From: JAJEEA01 sp965116765
Lineage (GTDB): Bacteria > Acidobacteriota > Vicinamibacteria > Vicinamibacterales > UBA8438
Reading direction: 5' to 3'
Assembly (NCBI GenBank): GCA_965116765.1
Contig: OZ220718.1
Coordinates: 1,054,001-1,118,000, forward strand
DNA length: 64,000 nt
Part shown: piece by piece, positions 18,264 through 27,476 of the stretch
Layout of the letters: every line of letters starts with the position of its first letter
Position numbering within the stretch: position 1 is the stretch's first letter
Notes under the pieces: model-generated
The model's database searches: none
The model's input: the letters and a program-made list of their open reading frames with translations, nothing else
Told to the model about the DNA's origin: nothing
Made by a program: the position numbers and the translations under genes

Positions 18264-18516
18264 GACTGCTCTCCGTTCAGGCGGCCTCCAGCGAGGGGGC
18301 TTTCGCCCTTTCATGGTACGACGAGCGCTCGCGGAGTGTCCACCGGCGGACGCGCCGCGGAGACACTTCCGTCTATCGGCGGATGCGCGCCCCTCCGACA
18401 GCCCGCGGCGGTCCCCGAAGCATGGTCGGGGGCCGAGCGCCGGCGGCGGGCTTCCCGGACACCGGGCCGGAGCTCACGGCCGCCATGGCTCCCCGGACGC
18501 TGGTAGACTGGATACG

Positions 18517-19686
18517 GTGACCCGGATCTACCTCGACCACAACGCCACGACGCCGGTGGCCCCGCCCGTGGCGGACGCGATGACGAGCGCCCTGCGCACC
18601 GTCTTCGGCAACCCGTCCAGCGTGCATGCCTACGGGCAGGAAGCCAAGACCGCCCTCGACGAGGCGAGGTCCGCGGTGGCCCGCCTGATCGGCGCCGAGC
18701 CCACCGAGATCGTCTTCACGTCCGGCGGCTCCGAGTCGGACAACCTCGCCATCCGCGGCGTCGCCGAGGCGGCGCCCCCCGGCCGCCGTCATCTCGTCGC
18801 CGGCGCCATCGAGCACGAGGCGGTCCTGCGCACCCTCAAGGGGCTCGACGGGAAGGACCGGCCCACGACCCTGGTGGGGGTCGACGAGCGCGGGGTGATC
18901 ACCGCCGACCGACTCGCCGAGGCGCTGACCGACGAGACGGCGCTCGTCTCCATCATGCACGCCAACAACGAGATCGGCACGATTCAGCCCGTCGCCGAGC
19001 TCGCGGCGCTGGCCCGGGAGCGCGGGGCCCTCGTGCACACCGACGCGGTCCAGTCGGTGGGCAAGATCCCCGTCGACGTTCGCGACCTCGGCGTCGACCT
19101 GCTGTCGCTGTCGGGCCACAAGTTCAACGGCCCGAAGGGAGCCGGGGCCCTCTGGATCCGCCGGGGCACGCGGCTGCACGCACAGATGACGGGCGGCCGC
19201 CAGGAGCGCAACCGCCGGGCCGGCACCGAGAACCTGCCGGCCATCGTCGGCCTCGGGGCGGCGGCGCGGCTGCTGACGGCGCGCGAGAAGGGAGCGGACG
19301 ACGTGACCGCGCTGCGCGACCGGCTCGAGGCCGGCATCCTCGCCGGAGTGCCCGGCACCGCCGTCAACGGCGGGACCGCCCCCCGAGTCGGGAACACCTC
19401 GAACATCAGCTTCCACGGGGTCGAGGCCGAGTCGCTGCTCATCGCCCTCGATCTCGAGGGCATCGCCGTCTCCACGGGGTCCGCCTGCTCGTCGGGGACC
19501 CTCGAGCCTTCGCACGTGCTGCGGGCGATGGGGCTCTCCCCCCATCGCACCCAGAGCTCGATCCGGTTCAGCCTCGGGCTCGGCAACACCGCGGCCGACG
19601 TGGACCGGGTGGTCGAGGTCCTGCCCGGCCTCGTCGACCGGCTGCGGGCGCTGGCCGGCCGCGGCGCGGCGGCGGCGGGACGCTGA
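18517..19686 (+). CDS. iscS: Cysteine desulfurase (IscS/NifS class V aminotransferase)
   Basis: PLP enzyme that moves sulfur from cysteine to an active-site cysteine persulfide. The 389-residue product has the PLP lysine K202 in SGHKFNGPKG, HTDAVQSVGK, and the catalytic loop C324 in STGSACSSGTLEPSH. A GTG at 18517 (VTRIYLDHNATT) is the start; the frame stays open further upstream but that part is unrelated to the family. The gene ends 2 bp before mnmA, so the sulfur is probably destined for tRNA thiolation. Confidence 0.94.
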   Translation: MTRIYLDHNATTPVAPPVADAMTSALRTVFGNPSSVHAYGQEAKTALDEARSAVARLIGAEPTEIVFTSGGSESDNLAIRGVAEAAPPGRRHLVAGAIEHEAVLRTLKGLDGKDRPTTLVGVDERGVITADRLAEALTDETALVSIMHANNEIGTIQPVAELAALARERGALVHTDAVQSVGKIPVDVRDLGVDLLSLSGHKFNGPKGAGALWIRRGTRLHAQMTGGRQERNRRAGTENLPAIVGLGAAARLLTAREKGADDVTALRDRLEAGILAGVPGTAVNGGTAPRVGNTSNISFHGVEAESLLIALDLEGIAVSTGSACSSGTLEPSHVLRAMGLSPHRTQSSIRFSLGLGNTAADVDRVVEVLPGLVDRLRALAGRGAAAAGR

Positions 19687-19688
19687 CC

Positions 19689-20756
19689 ATGCGGGTCGTG
19701 GCCGCGATGTCCGGCGGGGTCGACTCCTCGGTCGCCGCCCTGCAGCTCGTCGAGGCGGGACACGAGGTCATCGGTCTCTCCATGCAGCTCTACGACCAGC
19801 AGCAGGGGGCCGCGCGCTTCGGCGGCTGCTGCTCGCTCGACGACCTGCACGACGCGCGCCGCACCGCCGCCGCCCTCGGCATCCCGCACTACGTCATGAA
19901 CTTCGAGCGGCAGTTCGAGGCCGCGGTCGTCTCGGTGTTCGTGCGCGAGTACGCGGCCGGCCGCACCCCGATTCCCTGCGTCCAGTGCAACGGCGACCTG
20001 AAGTTCGCCCACCTGCTGGAGCGGGCCGCGGCCCTCGGCGCCGACTGCGTCGCCACCGGTCACTACGCGCGGCGCACCGCGGGGGCCGGGCCGGACCGGC
20101 CTCACACGCTGCAGCGGGGCCTCGACGCGGCCAAGGACCAGTCCTACTTCCTCTTCACCCTCACCCAGGACCAGCTCGGGCGGGCGCGGTTCCCCGTCGG
20201 CCACCTGCGCAAGGAAGAGGTGCGCGACATGGCCCGGCGCGCGGGGCTGCCGGTCGCCGACAAGCCCGACAGCCAGGAGCTGTGCTTCGTCCCCGACGGC
20301 GACACCGCGGGGCTGGTGGAGGCGCGCGCGCCGGCGGTGGCGAGACCGGGACCGATCCGCGACGGGCAGGGGCGGGAGGTCGGACGCCACGAGGGGGTGC
20401 ACCGTTACACGGTCGGCCAGCGCAAGGGCCTGAAGCTGTCGACCAGCGTGCCCCTGTACGTCCTGGACATCGACGCGGCCGCGAACGCGGTGACCGTCGG
20501 CCCGCGGGAAGCGCTGAATCGCACCACCCTCACCGCGTCGTCGGTCAACTGGATCGCGGGCTCGCCCCCGGGTCGCGACGCCCGCGTCACCGCCCGCATC
20601 CGGCACCGCCACCCCGACGCGTCGGCGCGGGTCGAGCCCCTGCCCGGCGACCGGGTCGGCGTCGCATTCGACGAGCCCCAGCGCGCGGTCGCCCCGGGCC
20701 AGGCGGTGGTGTTCTACGACGGCGACACGGTGCTCGGGGGCGGGTGGATCGATTGA
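19689..20756 (+). CDS. mnmA: tRNA-specific 2-thiouridylase
   Basis: Activates U34 of tRNA-Lys, -Glu and -Gln with ATP and inserts sulfur at position 2. The 355-residue protein has the PP-loop SGGVDSS (8-14), the catalytic C97 in PCVQCNGD, the persulfide-receiving C199 in DSQELCFVPDGD and the C-terminal beta-barrels. Only 2 bp separate it from the desulfurase gene, forming a compact sulfur relay; TusABCDE-type carriers are not seen here, which fits a desulfurase acting directly as donor. Confidence 0.95.
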   Translation: MRVVAAMSGGVDSSVAALQLVEAGHEVIGLSMQLYDQQQGAARFGGCCSLDDLHDARRTAAALGIPHYVMNFERQFEAAVVSVFVREYAAGRTPIPCVQCNGDLKFAHLLERAAALGADCVATGHYARRTAGAGPDRPHTLQRGLDAAKDQSYFLFTLTQDQLGRARFPVGHLRKEEVRDMARRAGLPVADKPDSQELCFVPDGDTAGLVEARAPAVARPGPIRDGQGREVGRHEGVHRYTVGQRKGLKLSTSVPLYVLDIDAAANAVTVGPREALNRTTLTASSVNWIAGSPPGRDARVTARIRHRHPDASARVEPLPGDRVGVAFDEPQRAVAPGQAVVFYDGDTVLGGGWID

Positions 20757-20872
20757 CGGGGAGGCGCGTCGAAGGGAAACCGCCGAAACCGCGCTCCCGC
20801 GCAACGCGCGGACGCTGCAACCGGTCCCCGCCGCGGCGACGACGACACCGGCGGACTCGTCGCGCGCCCGCG

Positions 20873-21790
20873 CTACAGCGACTCGAGATAGCGCTCGGCG
20901 TCGATGGCGGCCATGCAGCCGGTGCCGGCGGCGGTGATCGCCTGGCGGTAGACGTGGTCCTGCACGTCGCCGCAGGCGAACACGCCGGGAACGCTGGTGC
21001 GCGTGCCGTTTCCCGCAACGATGTAGCCGTTGGCGTCCAGCTCGATCTGCCCTTCGAAGAGGCCGGTGTTGGGCGTATGTCCGATGGCGATGAAGACGCC
21101 GTCGACGGCGAGCTCCCTGCTCGCGCCGGTCTCGCGGTCTCGCACGACGGCGCCGGTCACCACGCCCTCGTCGACGTCCTTCACCTCGACCAGCTCGGCG
21201 TTCCACTCGAAGGCGATCTTGGGATTGGCGAACGCCTTGTCCTGCATGATCTTCGACGCCCGAAGCCGGTCCCGCCGGTGGAGGACGGTGACCTGGGAGG
21301 CGAACTTGGTGAGGAAGATCGCCTCCTCCATGGCCGAGTCGCCGCCCCCGACCACCGCGATGGGCTTGCCGCGGAAGAAGTAGCCGTCGCAGGTCGCGCA
21401 GGTCGACACGCCGTGCCCCATCAGGGCGCGCTCGGACGGAAGCCCGAGCAGGCGGGCCGAAGCGCCGGTCGAGATGATGAGCGACCGGGTCTCGTGGCTC
21501 TGCTCCCCCGCGCGGACGACGAACGGGGGCGATCCCAGCTCGACCGAGGTCACGTCGCCGGCCACGATCTCCGCTCCGAACCGCTCCGCCTGCGCCCGCA
21601 TCTCGGCCATGAGCTCCGGCCCCATGATGCCGTCGCGAAACCCCGGGAAGTTCTCGACCGCGGTGGTGAGCATCAACTGTCCGCCCGACTCGAGGCCTTC
21701 GATGACCAGCGGCTTCAGGTTGGCCCGCGCCGCGTACAGCGCGGCGGTCAGTCCGGCCGGGCCGGACCCGATGATGATCACGTTGCGCAT
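20873..21790 (-). CDS. trxB: Thioredoxin-disulfide reductase
   Basis: NADPH-dependent flavoprotein that reduces thioredoxin. The 305-residue product has the FAD motif GSGPAG (8-13), the redox pair C131/C134 in STCATCDGYF, the NADPH motif VVGGGDSAMEEA and the C-terminal FACGDVQDHVYRQ. Length and motifs are typical. It converges on mnmA across a 116-bp GC-rich gap with no convincing terminator, and its ATG lies 22 bp after the stop of the peptidase gene. Confidence 0.94.
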   Translation of the reverse strand: MRNVIIIGSGPAGLTAALYAARANLKPLVIEGLESGGQLMLTTAVENFPGFRDGIMGPELMAEMRAQAERFGAEIVAGDVTSVELGSPPFVVRAGEQSHETRSLIISTGASARLLGLPSERALMGHGVSTCATCDGYFFRGKPIAVVGGGDSAMEEAIFLTKFASQVTVLHRRDRLRASKIMQDKAFANPKIAFEWNAELVEVKDVDEGVVTGAVVRDRETGASRELAVDGVFIAIGHTPNTGLFEGQIELDANGYIVAGNGTRTSVPGVFACGDVQDHVYRQAITAAGTGCMAAIDAERYLESL

Positions 21791-21812
21791 CCCGAACGAT
21801 CCTCCCGGCCCC

Positions 21813-22763
21813 TCAGTCGGCGGCGGGTGCGAGCAGCGCACGGCCGCGGCGCGTCAGCCAGTCCACCAGGCGCCCCGTCTCCCGGAAGCGGCCGGCGTTG
21901 GATCGGGCCCCCAGCACGACCACCGAGACCGCGCGGTCGCCGACCCTGATCAGCGTCGCCAGGCAGTAGCCCGCCTCGTTGATGTAGCCGGTCTTCCCCC
22001 CCACCACGTCGGACCGGCTGTCGAGCAGGCGGTTGGTGTTCCGGACGACGCGGCTCTGACGGCTGGTGCTGATGCGATGGGAGCGCTTGCGCATGATGCG
22101 CGCGATCTCGGGCTCGCGGCCCGCCGCCGCGATAAGCCGCGACACGTCGTGGGCGGACGACACGTTGCCCTCGTGCAGCCCCGACGGGTCCGTGAACCGC
22201 GTCTGCTCGAGTCCGAGCTCGGCCGCCATCGCGTTCATGCGGCTGATGAAGCGCTTCGTCCCCCACCGCGACGCGCGGGCCAGCACGCGGGCGGCCACGT
22301 TGTCGGAGGCCACGAGGGCGAGGTGGACCAGATCGCGCAGGCTGACCCGCTCGCCCCGCCGCAGGTACGTCGTCGACGCCCGGCGGACATCGCGCTGCGA
22401 GATGACCACGTCGCGGCTGAGATCGGGCTCCTGCTCGAGAAACAGCATCGCCGTCATCACCTTGGTGATGCTGGCGATGGGGCGCGGCTCGCGGGCGTTC
22501 AGCTCCCACAGCGCGTCGCCGGTCACGGGATCGAGGACGATGGCCGCCGCCGCCCGCACGCGCGGTGACGGGACCGCCTGGGCGGCAGCGGCGGCCTCGG
22601 CGCCCCCCGCCGGCGCACCGGCAGAGAGCGCAGCCGGCGGGGCGGCGGTGAGCCACCCGAGGACGAGCGCGGCCACGACCACGCTGCGCGGCCGCCCCCC
22701 CCGCGCGGGTGCCGCCGGTACGAGACGCGTTCCGGGTGTCACGGGTCCGGCGAGATCAGGCAC
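21813..22763 (-). CDS. D-alanyl-D-alanine carboxypeptidase/endopeptidase (S11 family)
   Basis: Periplasmic penicillin-binding protein that trims or opens peptidoglycan cross-links. The 316-residue product has an N-terminal membrane/signal segment (RSVVVAALVLGWLTA, 26-40) and the three active-site motifs S98-x2-K101, S153-D-N155 and K257-T-G259. It is short, resembling PBP7-type endopeptidases. No ATG precedes the signal; a GTG at 22763 with an upstream AGGGGAG is chosen, and a second GTG at 22742 is possible. Confidence 0.88.
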   Translation of the reverse strand: MPDLAGPVTPGTRLVPAAPARGGRPRSVVVAALVLGWLTAAPPAALSAGAPAGGAEAAAAAQAVPSPRVRAAAAIVLDPVTGDALWELNAREPRPIASITKVMTAMLFLEQEPDLSRDVVISQRDVRRASTTYLRRGERVSLRDLVHLALVASDNVAARVLARASRWGTKRFISRMNAMAAELGLEQTRFTDPSGLHEGNVSSAHDVSRLIAAAGREPEIARIMRKRSHRISTSRQSRVVRNTNRLLDSRSDVVGGKTGYINEAGYCLATLIRVGDRAVSVVVLGARSNAGRFRETGRLVDWLTRRGRALLAPAAD

Positions 22764-22810
22764 GGGCGGCGAAGGCTCCCCTGGGTTCGACTGCACCGAC
22801 GGCTCTCGGG

Positions 22811-24181
22811 TCAGTCCCCGATCTCGTCGGTCGCATTGGCGGGGCGACGCGGCAGCGTGTAGTGGGTGCGCGCCCGGATGTCCAGCCCGTCCCGGGCCGG
22901 CACCTCGACGCGCAACCGGCGCGTCCTGACCGTCGGGTCGGGGTTGGTGGTGTAGAACCCGAGGACGTAGTAGTCGCTCGTCTCGGCGTCGACCTCGCGC
23001 AGCGCGTCGTCGAAGTCGTTGCGGTTGACGATCGCCCGGCCGCCGGTCAGCTCCGAGAGCATGCGCAGGGTGCCCTGCGTCTGGAACATGTGCCGGCTCC
23101 ACTCGCCGATGAAGAGCTGCGGCATGTCCAGGTCCGGTCCTGCCACCAGACCCCGCGGGTCGAGGGTGTAGAACGAGGTGTTCGCGCGGTTGGCCGACCG
23201 CGCGAGCTCGGCCAGCTCGTAGCTGAGGTCGAGGTTGGCGAACACCTGCCCCTGGCGCAGCTGCCGCTCGAAGGGGTCGGTCGCCGGATCGGGCAGGTCG
23301 CTGTAGAGCGCGTCGTACTGATCGTTGGTGAGCATGCCGTAGTCGTTCAGCCGCTCCTGCTGGAACGGGCTGGCGTACATGCGCGACTCGGGGAACGGAT
23401 CGAAGTCGTAGCCCTCGCTGAGGTAGAGGAAGACCTTGCGGCGGTCGTGCACCCGCTCGAGGTTCCGCAGCACGGAGCGCGCCGTCTTGAACGCGACGTG
23501 GGCGCGGTAGAGGACCTCGGACGGTCCCTGCGTCGTCTCCATCTGCATCAACTGGTCCCGGACGGTCAGCGCGTCGCCCATGATCCGGTTGCCCGCCGCG
23601 TAGAGCAGCGCGCGATCGTAGGTCATGTCGATGGAGAGCGACGAGGGACCGGTGGAGATGATGCCGAACAGATCGCCTTCGTGGACCAGGTGGTCCCCGA
23701 TCTGTTCGAAGATCTGCCGGATCTTTGGCGTGCGCGAAGGCGTCAGGTGCAGGTCGTCGACGAAGATCACGAAGATGCGGCCGGCGGTGTTGTCCACGGG
23801 GCGGGACGAGGGCAGGATGATGCCCTCCTGGACCGCGGGCATCGGCTGCAGGTGGTTGTAGACGCGGCCCCCGTGCACGAGCACCATCGTGACGATGTTC
23901 TGCTCGACCTCGTCCTCGAAGATGCGGAAGTCCTGCTGAGTGAGATCGGGGACGAAGACCCCGTCATCGTCGCGCACGATGACGTCGGTGGTGACCAGCG
24001 TGACCCCGGTCTGGAACGTCGGCTGGCGGCTTCCGATCTGGCCGACACTGGTCTCGCCGGGCTCGGGCGGGCGGCCCCGCGGCTCCTGCTGCTGGGCCGT
24101 CAGGACCGTGAAGACGGCAGCGGTGACGGCGACGGCGCCGACACCGGCTCGTGCGCTGCGACCGAAAGCTGTCATTCGCAT
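22811..24181 (-). CDS. VWFA-related secreted protein, acidobacterial type
   Basis: A 456-residue protein of the VWFA-related family described in Acidobacteria: an N-terminal signal (GVGAVAVTAAVFTVLTA), a conserved TLVTTDVIVRDDDG then VPDLTQQDFRIFED segment, and the characteristic IFVIFVDDLHL strand. Classical MIDAS residues are incomplete, so metal-dependent adhesion is not assured. The function of the family is unknown; export and protein binding in the envelope are inferred. The gene lies upstream of the peptidase gene on the same strand (47-bp gap). Confidence 0.85.
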   Translation of the reverse strand: MRMTAFGRSARAGVGAVAVTAAVFTVLTAQQQEPRGRPPEPGETSVGQIGSRQPTFQTGVTLVTTDVIVRDDDGVFVPDLTQQDFRIFEDEVEQNIVTMVLVHGGRVYNHLQPMPAVQEGIILPSSRPVDNTAGRIFVIFVDDLHLTPSRTPKIRQIFEQIGDHLVHEGDLFGIISTGPSSLSIDMTYDRALLYAAGNRIMGDALTVRDQLMQMETTQGPSEVLYRAHVAFKTARSVLRNLERVHDRRKVFLYLSEGYDFDPFPESRMYASPFQQERLNDYGMLTNDQYDALYSDLPDPATDPFERQLRQGQVFANLDLSYELAELARSANRANTSFYTLDPRGLVAGPDLDMPQLFIGEWSRHMFQTQGTLRMLSELTGGRAIVNRNDFDDALREVDAETSDYYVLGFYTTNPDPTVRTRRLRVEVPARDGLDIRARTHYTLPRRPANATDEIGD

Positions 24182-24187
24182 TTGCGT

Positions 24188-24196
24188 AGTATAGCA
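24188..24196 (-). promoter_or_regulatory. Extended -10 promoter giving a near-leaderless VWFA mRNA
   Basis: The minus strand reads TGCTATACT, an extended -10, only 7 bp before the ATG at 24181. A start site 6-8 bp further on would put the transcript start at or inside the first codons (a second ATG is at 24175). Flanking TTTGC and GCAAA form a short inverted repeat. No clear -35. Confidence 0.4.
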
Positions 24197-24310
24197 AAGC
24201 GCGGCAACGGGCCGGTACGGACCCGGCCGTCACCGGTTCGACCGCGCCGGACGAACGGGGCCCCGCGCGGACCACGGGCGGGCCCTGCGCAGAGCCGGCC
24301 TTCGGCGGGG

Positions 24311-24892
24311 TCACCCAGGATCGGAGTCCGGCTCGACCGGCGGGGTCTGCGCCACCGGGGCGGGCCGCTCGTCCCCGGCGCCCCCGCCGCGCCGGCGGCG
24401 TCTGCGCCGGCGCCGGCCCGGCCGCCCGGCCGGCGCGCCCGCGGCCTCGGCGTCCGCGCCGGGCGGACCCTCGGCTCCGGACCCCGGCCCCGCCGGACCC
24501 GCGTCGGACGCGAGGGGGCCCGCCGCGGGCGCCGACGGCGACCGCTCCTCGGTCTCCGCCCCGTCGGCCGGCGCCCGGCCGTTCCCGGCCGGGGCCCCAC
24601 GCCCCCGCCGGCGCGGTCGACGCTCCCGCCGCTCGTGGTCGCCGCGGTCCGGCGGGACCGCGGGCGGCTTCGCCTTCAGAATCTCGTCCCAATCGAAGGT
24701 CAGGCCGGGATTCGAGGCCTCGATGTCGCGAACCGCCTCGGCGTCGAGCGCAGGCCGGCCGACCGCGATGTCCGGGGGAGATCGGAACCAGTACAGGACC
24801 CGCATGCGGACGATGCCGTCCTCGCGAAACGTGTGGCAGAGGTAGGTGTTGGCGTAGCCGCGCTTGTCGCGCGAGAACCGAAGGAAAGGCAT
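24311..24892 (-). CDS. Conserved hypothetical protein with arginine-rich tail
   Basis: A 193-residue protein. The first 70 residues (MPFLRFSRDKRGYANTYLCH, then MRVLYWFRSPPDIAVGR and FDWDEILKAK) form a compact domain that I associate with short hypothetical proteins of Acidobacteria. The remainder is Pro/Ala/Gly-rich with a run of ten arginines near the end, suggesting a disordered nucleic-acid-binding tail. The ATG at 24892 is chosen because conservation begins there. No function can be assigned. Confidence 0.75.
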   Translation of the reverse strand: MPFLRFSRDKRGYANTYLCHTFREDGIVRMRVLYWFRSPPDIAVGRPALDAEAVRDIEASNPGLTFDWDEILKAKPPAVPPDRGDHERRERRPRRRGRGAPAGNGRAPADGAETEERSPSAPAAGPLASDAGPAGPGSGAEGPPGADAEAAGAPAGRPGRRRRRRRRRGGGAGDERPAPVAQTPPVEPDSDPG

Positions 24893-25025
24893 CCGATCCG
24901 CAGCCGGCCCCGCGGGAAGAGGACTCCCGACGGTGCCCGGAGACGAGAGTACAGTAGCATGAATGGCGAACCCTGGCCAAGCCGACCGCCTTGCCTCCGG
25001 TCCTTCCCCGTCAGGAGCTCTCTCC

Positions 25026-26060
25026 GTGAACGATCGCTTCCTCAAGGCGTGCCGCCACGAGCCGGTAGACGCCACCCCGGTGTGGTTCATGCGGCAGGCG
25101 GGACGGTACATGAGCGCCTACCGCGGGCTCCGCGAGCGCTACAGCCTGCTCGAGATCTGCCGGCAGCCGGAGCTCGCGGCCGAGGTGACCCTGCAGCCGG
25201 TCGACGCCATCGACGTCGACGCCGCCATCCTGTTCTCGGACCTGCTGCTCCCCCTCGAGCCGATGGGCATCCCCTTCGACTTCGTGAAGGGCGAGGGCCC
25301 GGTCATCGACCCCCCGGTGCGCTCGGTCGAGCGCATCGACCGGCTGCGCGTCTTCGAGCCCCGCGAGGCGCTGGGGCACGTGCTCGACACCATACGGCTC
25401 CTCCGCCTGCGGCTCGCGGATCGCGTGCCGCTCATCGGGTTCGCGGGAGCGCCGTTCACCCTCGCCTCGTACGCCATCGAGGGGGGCCCCTCTCGCAACT
25501 ACGCGCGGACCAAGGCCCTGATGTACGGCGAGCCCGGGGCCTGGCACCGGCTCGCGGACACCTTCGCCACCGTCGTCGGCGACTACCTGAGGGCCCAGAT
25601 CGAGGCCGGGGTGCAGGCCGTGCAGGTGTTCGACTCGTGGGTCGGCGCCCTCTCCCCCGAGGACTACCGCGAGTTCGCGCTGCCCCACACGCGGAAGATC
25701 TTCGAGACGGTGAGGCCCGGCGGGGTCCCCATGCTGCACTTCGGCACCGGCACCGCGACCCTGCTGCCGGCGATGCGCGAAGCGGGGGGCGACGTGATCG
25801 GCCTCGATTGGCGCATCCCCCTCGACGAGGGCTGGGACATCCTCGGCGGGGACTGCGCCGTCCAGGGCAACCTCGACCCGACGCTGCTGCTCGGCCCCGT
25901 CGAGCGCCTGCTGCGCGGCGCCTTCGACGTGCTGCGCCGGGCCCGGGGCCGCGCCGGCCACGTGTTCAACCTCGGCCACGGCATCCTGCCCGGCACCAGT
26001 CTCGAGCACGTGCAGCTGCTCGCCCGCTTCGTGCACGAGCAGAGCGCGACGGCCCGGTGA
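25026..26060 (+). CDS. hemE: Uroporphyrinogen decarboxylase
   Basis: Removes four acetate carboxyls from uroporphyrinogen III to give coproporphyrinogen III in haem synthesis. The 344-residue product has the FMRQAGRYM signature, the SDLLLPLEPMG segment, GFAGAPFTLASY and the C-terminal GHGILPGT. A GTG at 25026 preceded by AGGAG is preferred; an in-frame ATG at 24963 would add 21 unconserved residues. It is followed by the oxidase gene with 22 bp between. Confidence 0.95.
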   Translation: MNDRFLKACRHEPVDATPVWFMRQAGRYMSAYRGLRERYSLLEICRQPELAAEVTLQPVDAIDVDAAILFSDLLLPLEPMGIPFDFVKGEGPVIDPPVRSVERIDRLRVFEPREALGHVLDTIRLLRLRLADRVPLIGFAGAPFTLASYAIEGGPSRNYARTKALMYGEPGAWHRLADTFATVVGDYLRAQIEAGVQAVQVFDSWVGALSPEDYREFALPHTRKIFETVRPGGVPMLHFGTGTATLLPAMREAGGDVIGLDWRIPLDEGWDILGGDCAVQGNLDPTLLLGPVERLLRGAFDVLRRARGRAGHVFNLGHGILPGTSLEHVQLLARFVHEQSATAR

Positions 26061-26082
26061 AGACCCCGACCGACGGCGGACC

Positions 26083-27459
26083 ATGACGGACGTCGACGTG
26101 GCGGTGATCGGCGGCGGGATGGCGGGCCTCGCCACCGCCTACGAGCTGCAGCGGCGGGGCGCCTCGTTCGTGCTGATCGAGGCGGCGCCTCGGCCCGGCG
26201 GCGTGGTCCGCACCGAGCGCGTCGACGGGTTCACCCTCGACGCGGGACCCGACTCGCTGCTCGTGCAGAAGCCGGCCGCCCTCGAGCTGTGCCGCGAGCT
26301 CGGGCTCGAAGGTCGGCTGCTGTCCACGCTCGAGCCCCGGACCGCCTATGTGCTGCGGGGCCGGCTGCGCCCCATTCCCGAGGCTTCCGTCCTCGGCATC
26401 CCGACCGCCGTCGCCCCCTGGGTCTCCAGCCGCCTGCTCTCCCCCGCCGGCCGGCTGCGCCTCGCCGCCGACCTGGTGCTGCCGCGCGGCGACGGCGCGG
26501 ACGAGTCGGTGGGCAGCTTCTTCCGCCGCCGATTCGGCCGCGAGGCGGTCGAGTACATCGCCGAGCCCCTGCTCGCGGGCATCCACGCCGGCGACGTCGA
26601 CCAGCTGTCGATGCCGGCCCTGTTCCCGCGCCTCGCGGAGGCCGAGCGCGCCTGCGGCAGCGTGATCCGCGCCCTCCGACAACTGCGTCGGGCCGCGCCG
26701 CGCCGGCCGGGCGGGCTGTTCCGCTCGCTGCCCGGCGGCATCGAGGAGCTGGCAGCGGCCCTGGCGGCGGCCCTGCCCGTGGCCGCGCTCCGGTGCGGGA
26801 CCCGGGCCGTCGCCCTCGGCGGGCCGTCTCCCTTCACGGTGCGCCTGTCGGCCGGCGGACCCGTCTCCGCCCGGTGCGTCATCCTCGCCACCCCCGCCCA
26901 CGTCACGGCGGCGCTCGTCCGGCCCCTCGACGACCGGCTCGCCACGCTGTGCGGCGGGATTGCCTACACTTCGACGGCAACCGTGCTCCTCGCCTATCCG
27001 CGGTCGGCGGTGAGGCGGCAACCGCGGGGATCGGGTTTCGTGGTGCCGCGCCGAGAGCGCACCGTCCCCCTGATGGCGGGATCCTGGGTGACCTCGAAGT
27101 GGCCCGGGCGGGCGCCCGACGGACAGGTGCTGCTGCGGGGGTTCCTGGGAGGCGTGCGCGACCCCCGCGTCGACGAGCGTTCCGACGACGAGCTCATCGA
27201 CCGGACCCACGGGGCCTTCGCCGGCCTGCTCGGCATCGGCCGCCGTCCTCATCTCGCGCGTGTCTACCGGTGGGAACGCGCGAACCCCCAGCACAACGTC
27301 GGACACCTCGCGCGGGTCGCCGCCATCGAGGCGAGGCTCGACCACTGCCCCGGCCTCTTCGTCACCGGGGCCGGCTTTCGCGGCGTCGGCATTCCCGACT
27401 GCGTGGCCGACGGTCGGGCGACGGCGCGGCAGGCGATGGATTGGCGCACGGCGGGGTGA
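26083..27459 (+). CDS. hemY: Protoporphyrinogen oxidase, HemY type
   Basis: FAD enzyme that oxidises protoporphyrinogen (or coproporphyrinogen) IX with oxygen. The 458-residue protein has the dinucleotide motif VIGGGMAGLATAYEL (8-22), the TLDAGPDSLL region and the C-terminal FAD motif VTGAGFRGVGIPDCV. It is HemY-like, not the small flavodoxin-type HemG. It forms an operon with hemE, but ferrochelatase is not adjacent. Confidence 0.92.
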   Translation: MTDVDVAVIGGGMAGLATAYELQRRGASFVLIEAAPRPGGVVRTERVDGFTLDAGPDSLLVQKPAALELCRELGLEGRLLSTLEPRTAYVLRGRLRPIPEASVLGIPTAVAPWVSSRLLSPAGRLRLAADLVLPRGDGADESVGSFFRRRFGREAVEYIAEPLLAGIHAGDVDQLSMPALFPRLAEAERACGSVIRALRQLRRAAPRRPGGLFRSLPGGIEELAAALAAALPVAALRCGTRAVALGGPSPFTVRLSAGGPVSARCVILATPAHVTAALVRPLDDRLATLCGGIAYTSTATVLLAYPRSAVRRQPRGSGFVVPRRERTVPLMAGSWVTSKWPGRAPDGQVLLRGFLGGVRDPRVDERSDDELIDRTHGAFAGLLGIGRRPHLARVYRWERANPQHNVGHLARVAAIEARLDHCPGLFVTGAGFRGVGIPDCVADGRATARQAMDWRTAG

Positions 27460-27476
27460 TTCGCCGCGGGTGAGGA

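Noticed and set aside
20757..20872. Bidirectional terminator between mnmA and trxB
   Set aside because: Only a very short CCGCG/CGCGG stem without a T-run is visible.
22709..26086. A 1125-codon plus-strand frame across the VWFA gene and hemE
   Set aside because: It runs antisense to the VWFA and peptidase genes and out of frame with hemE, with no conserved domain.
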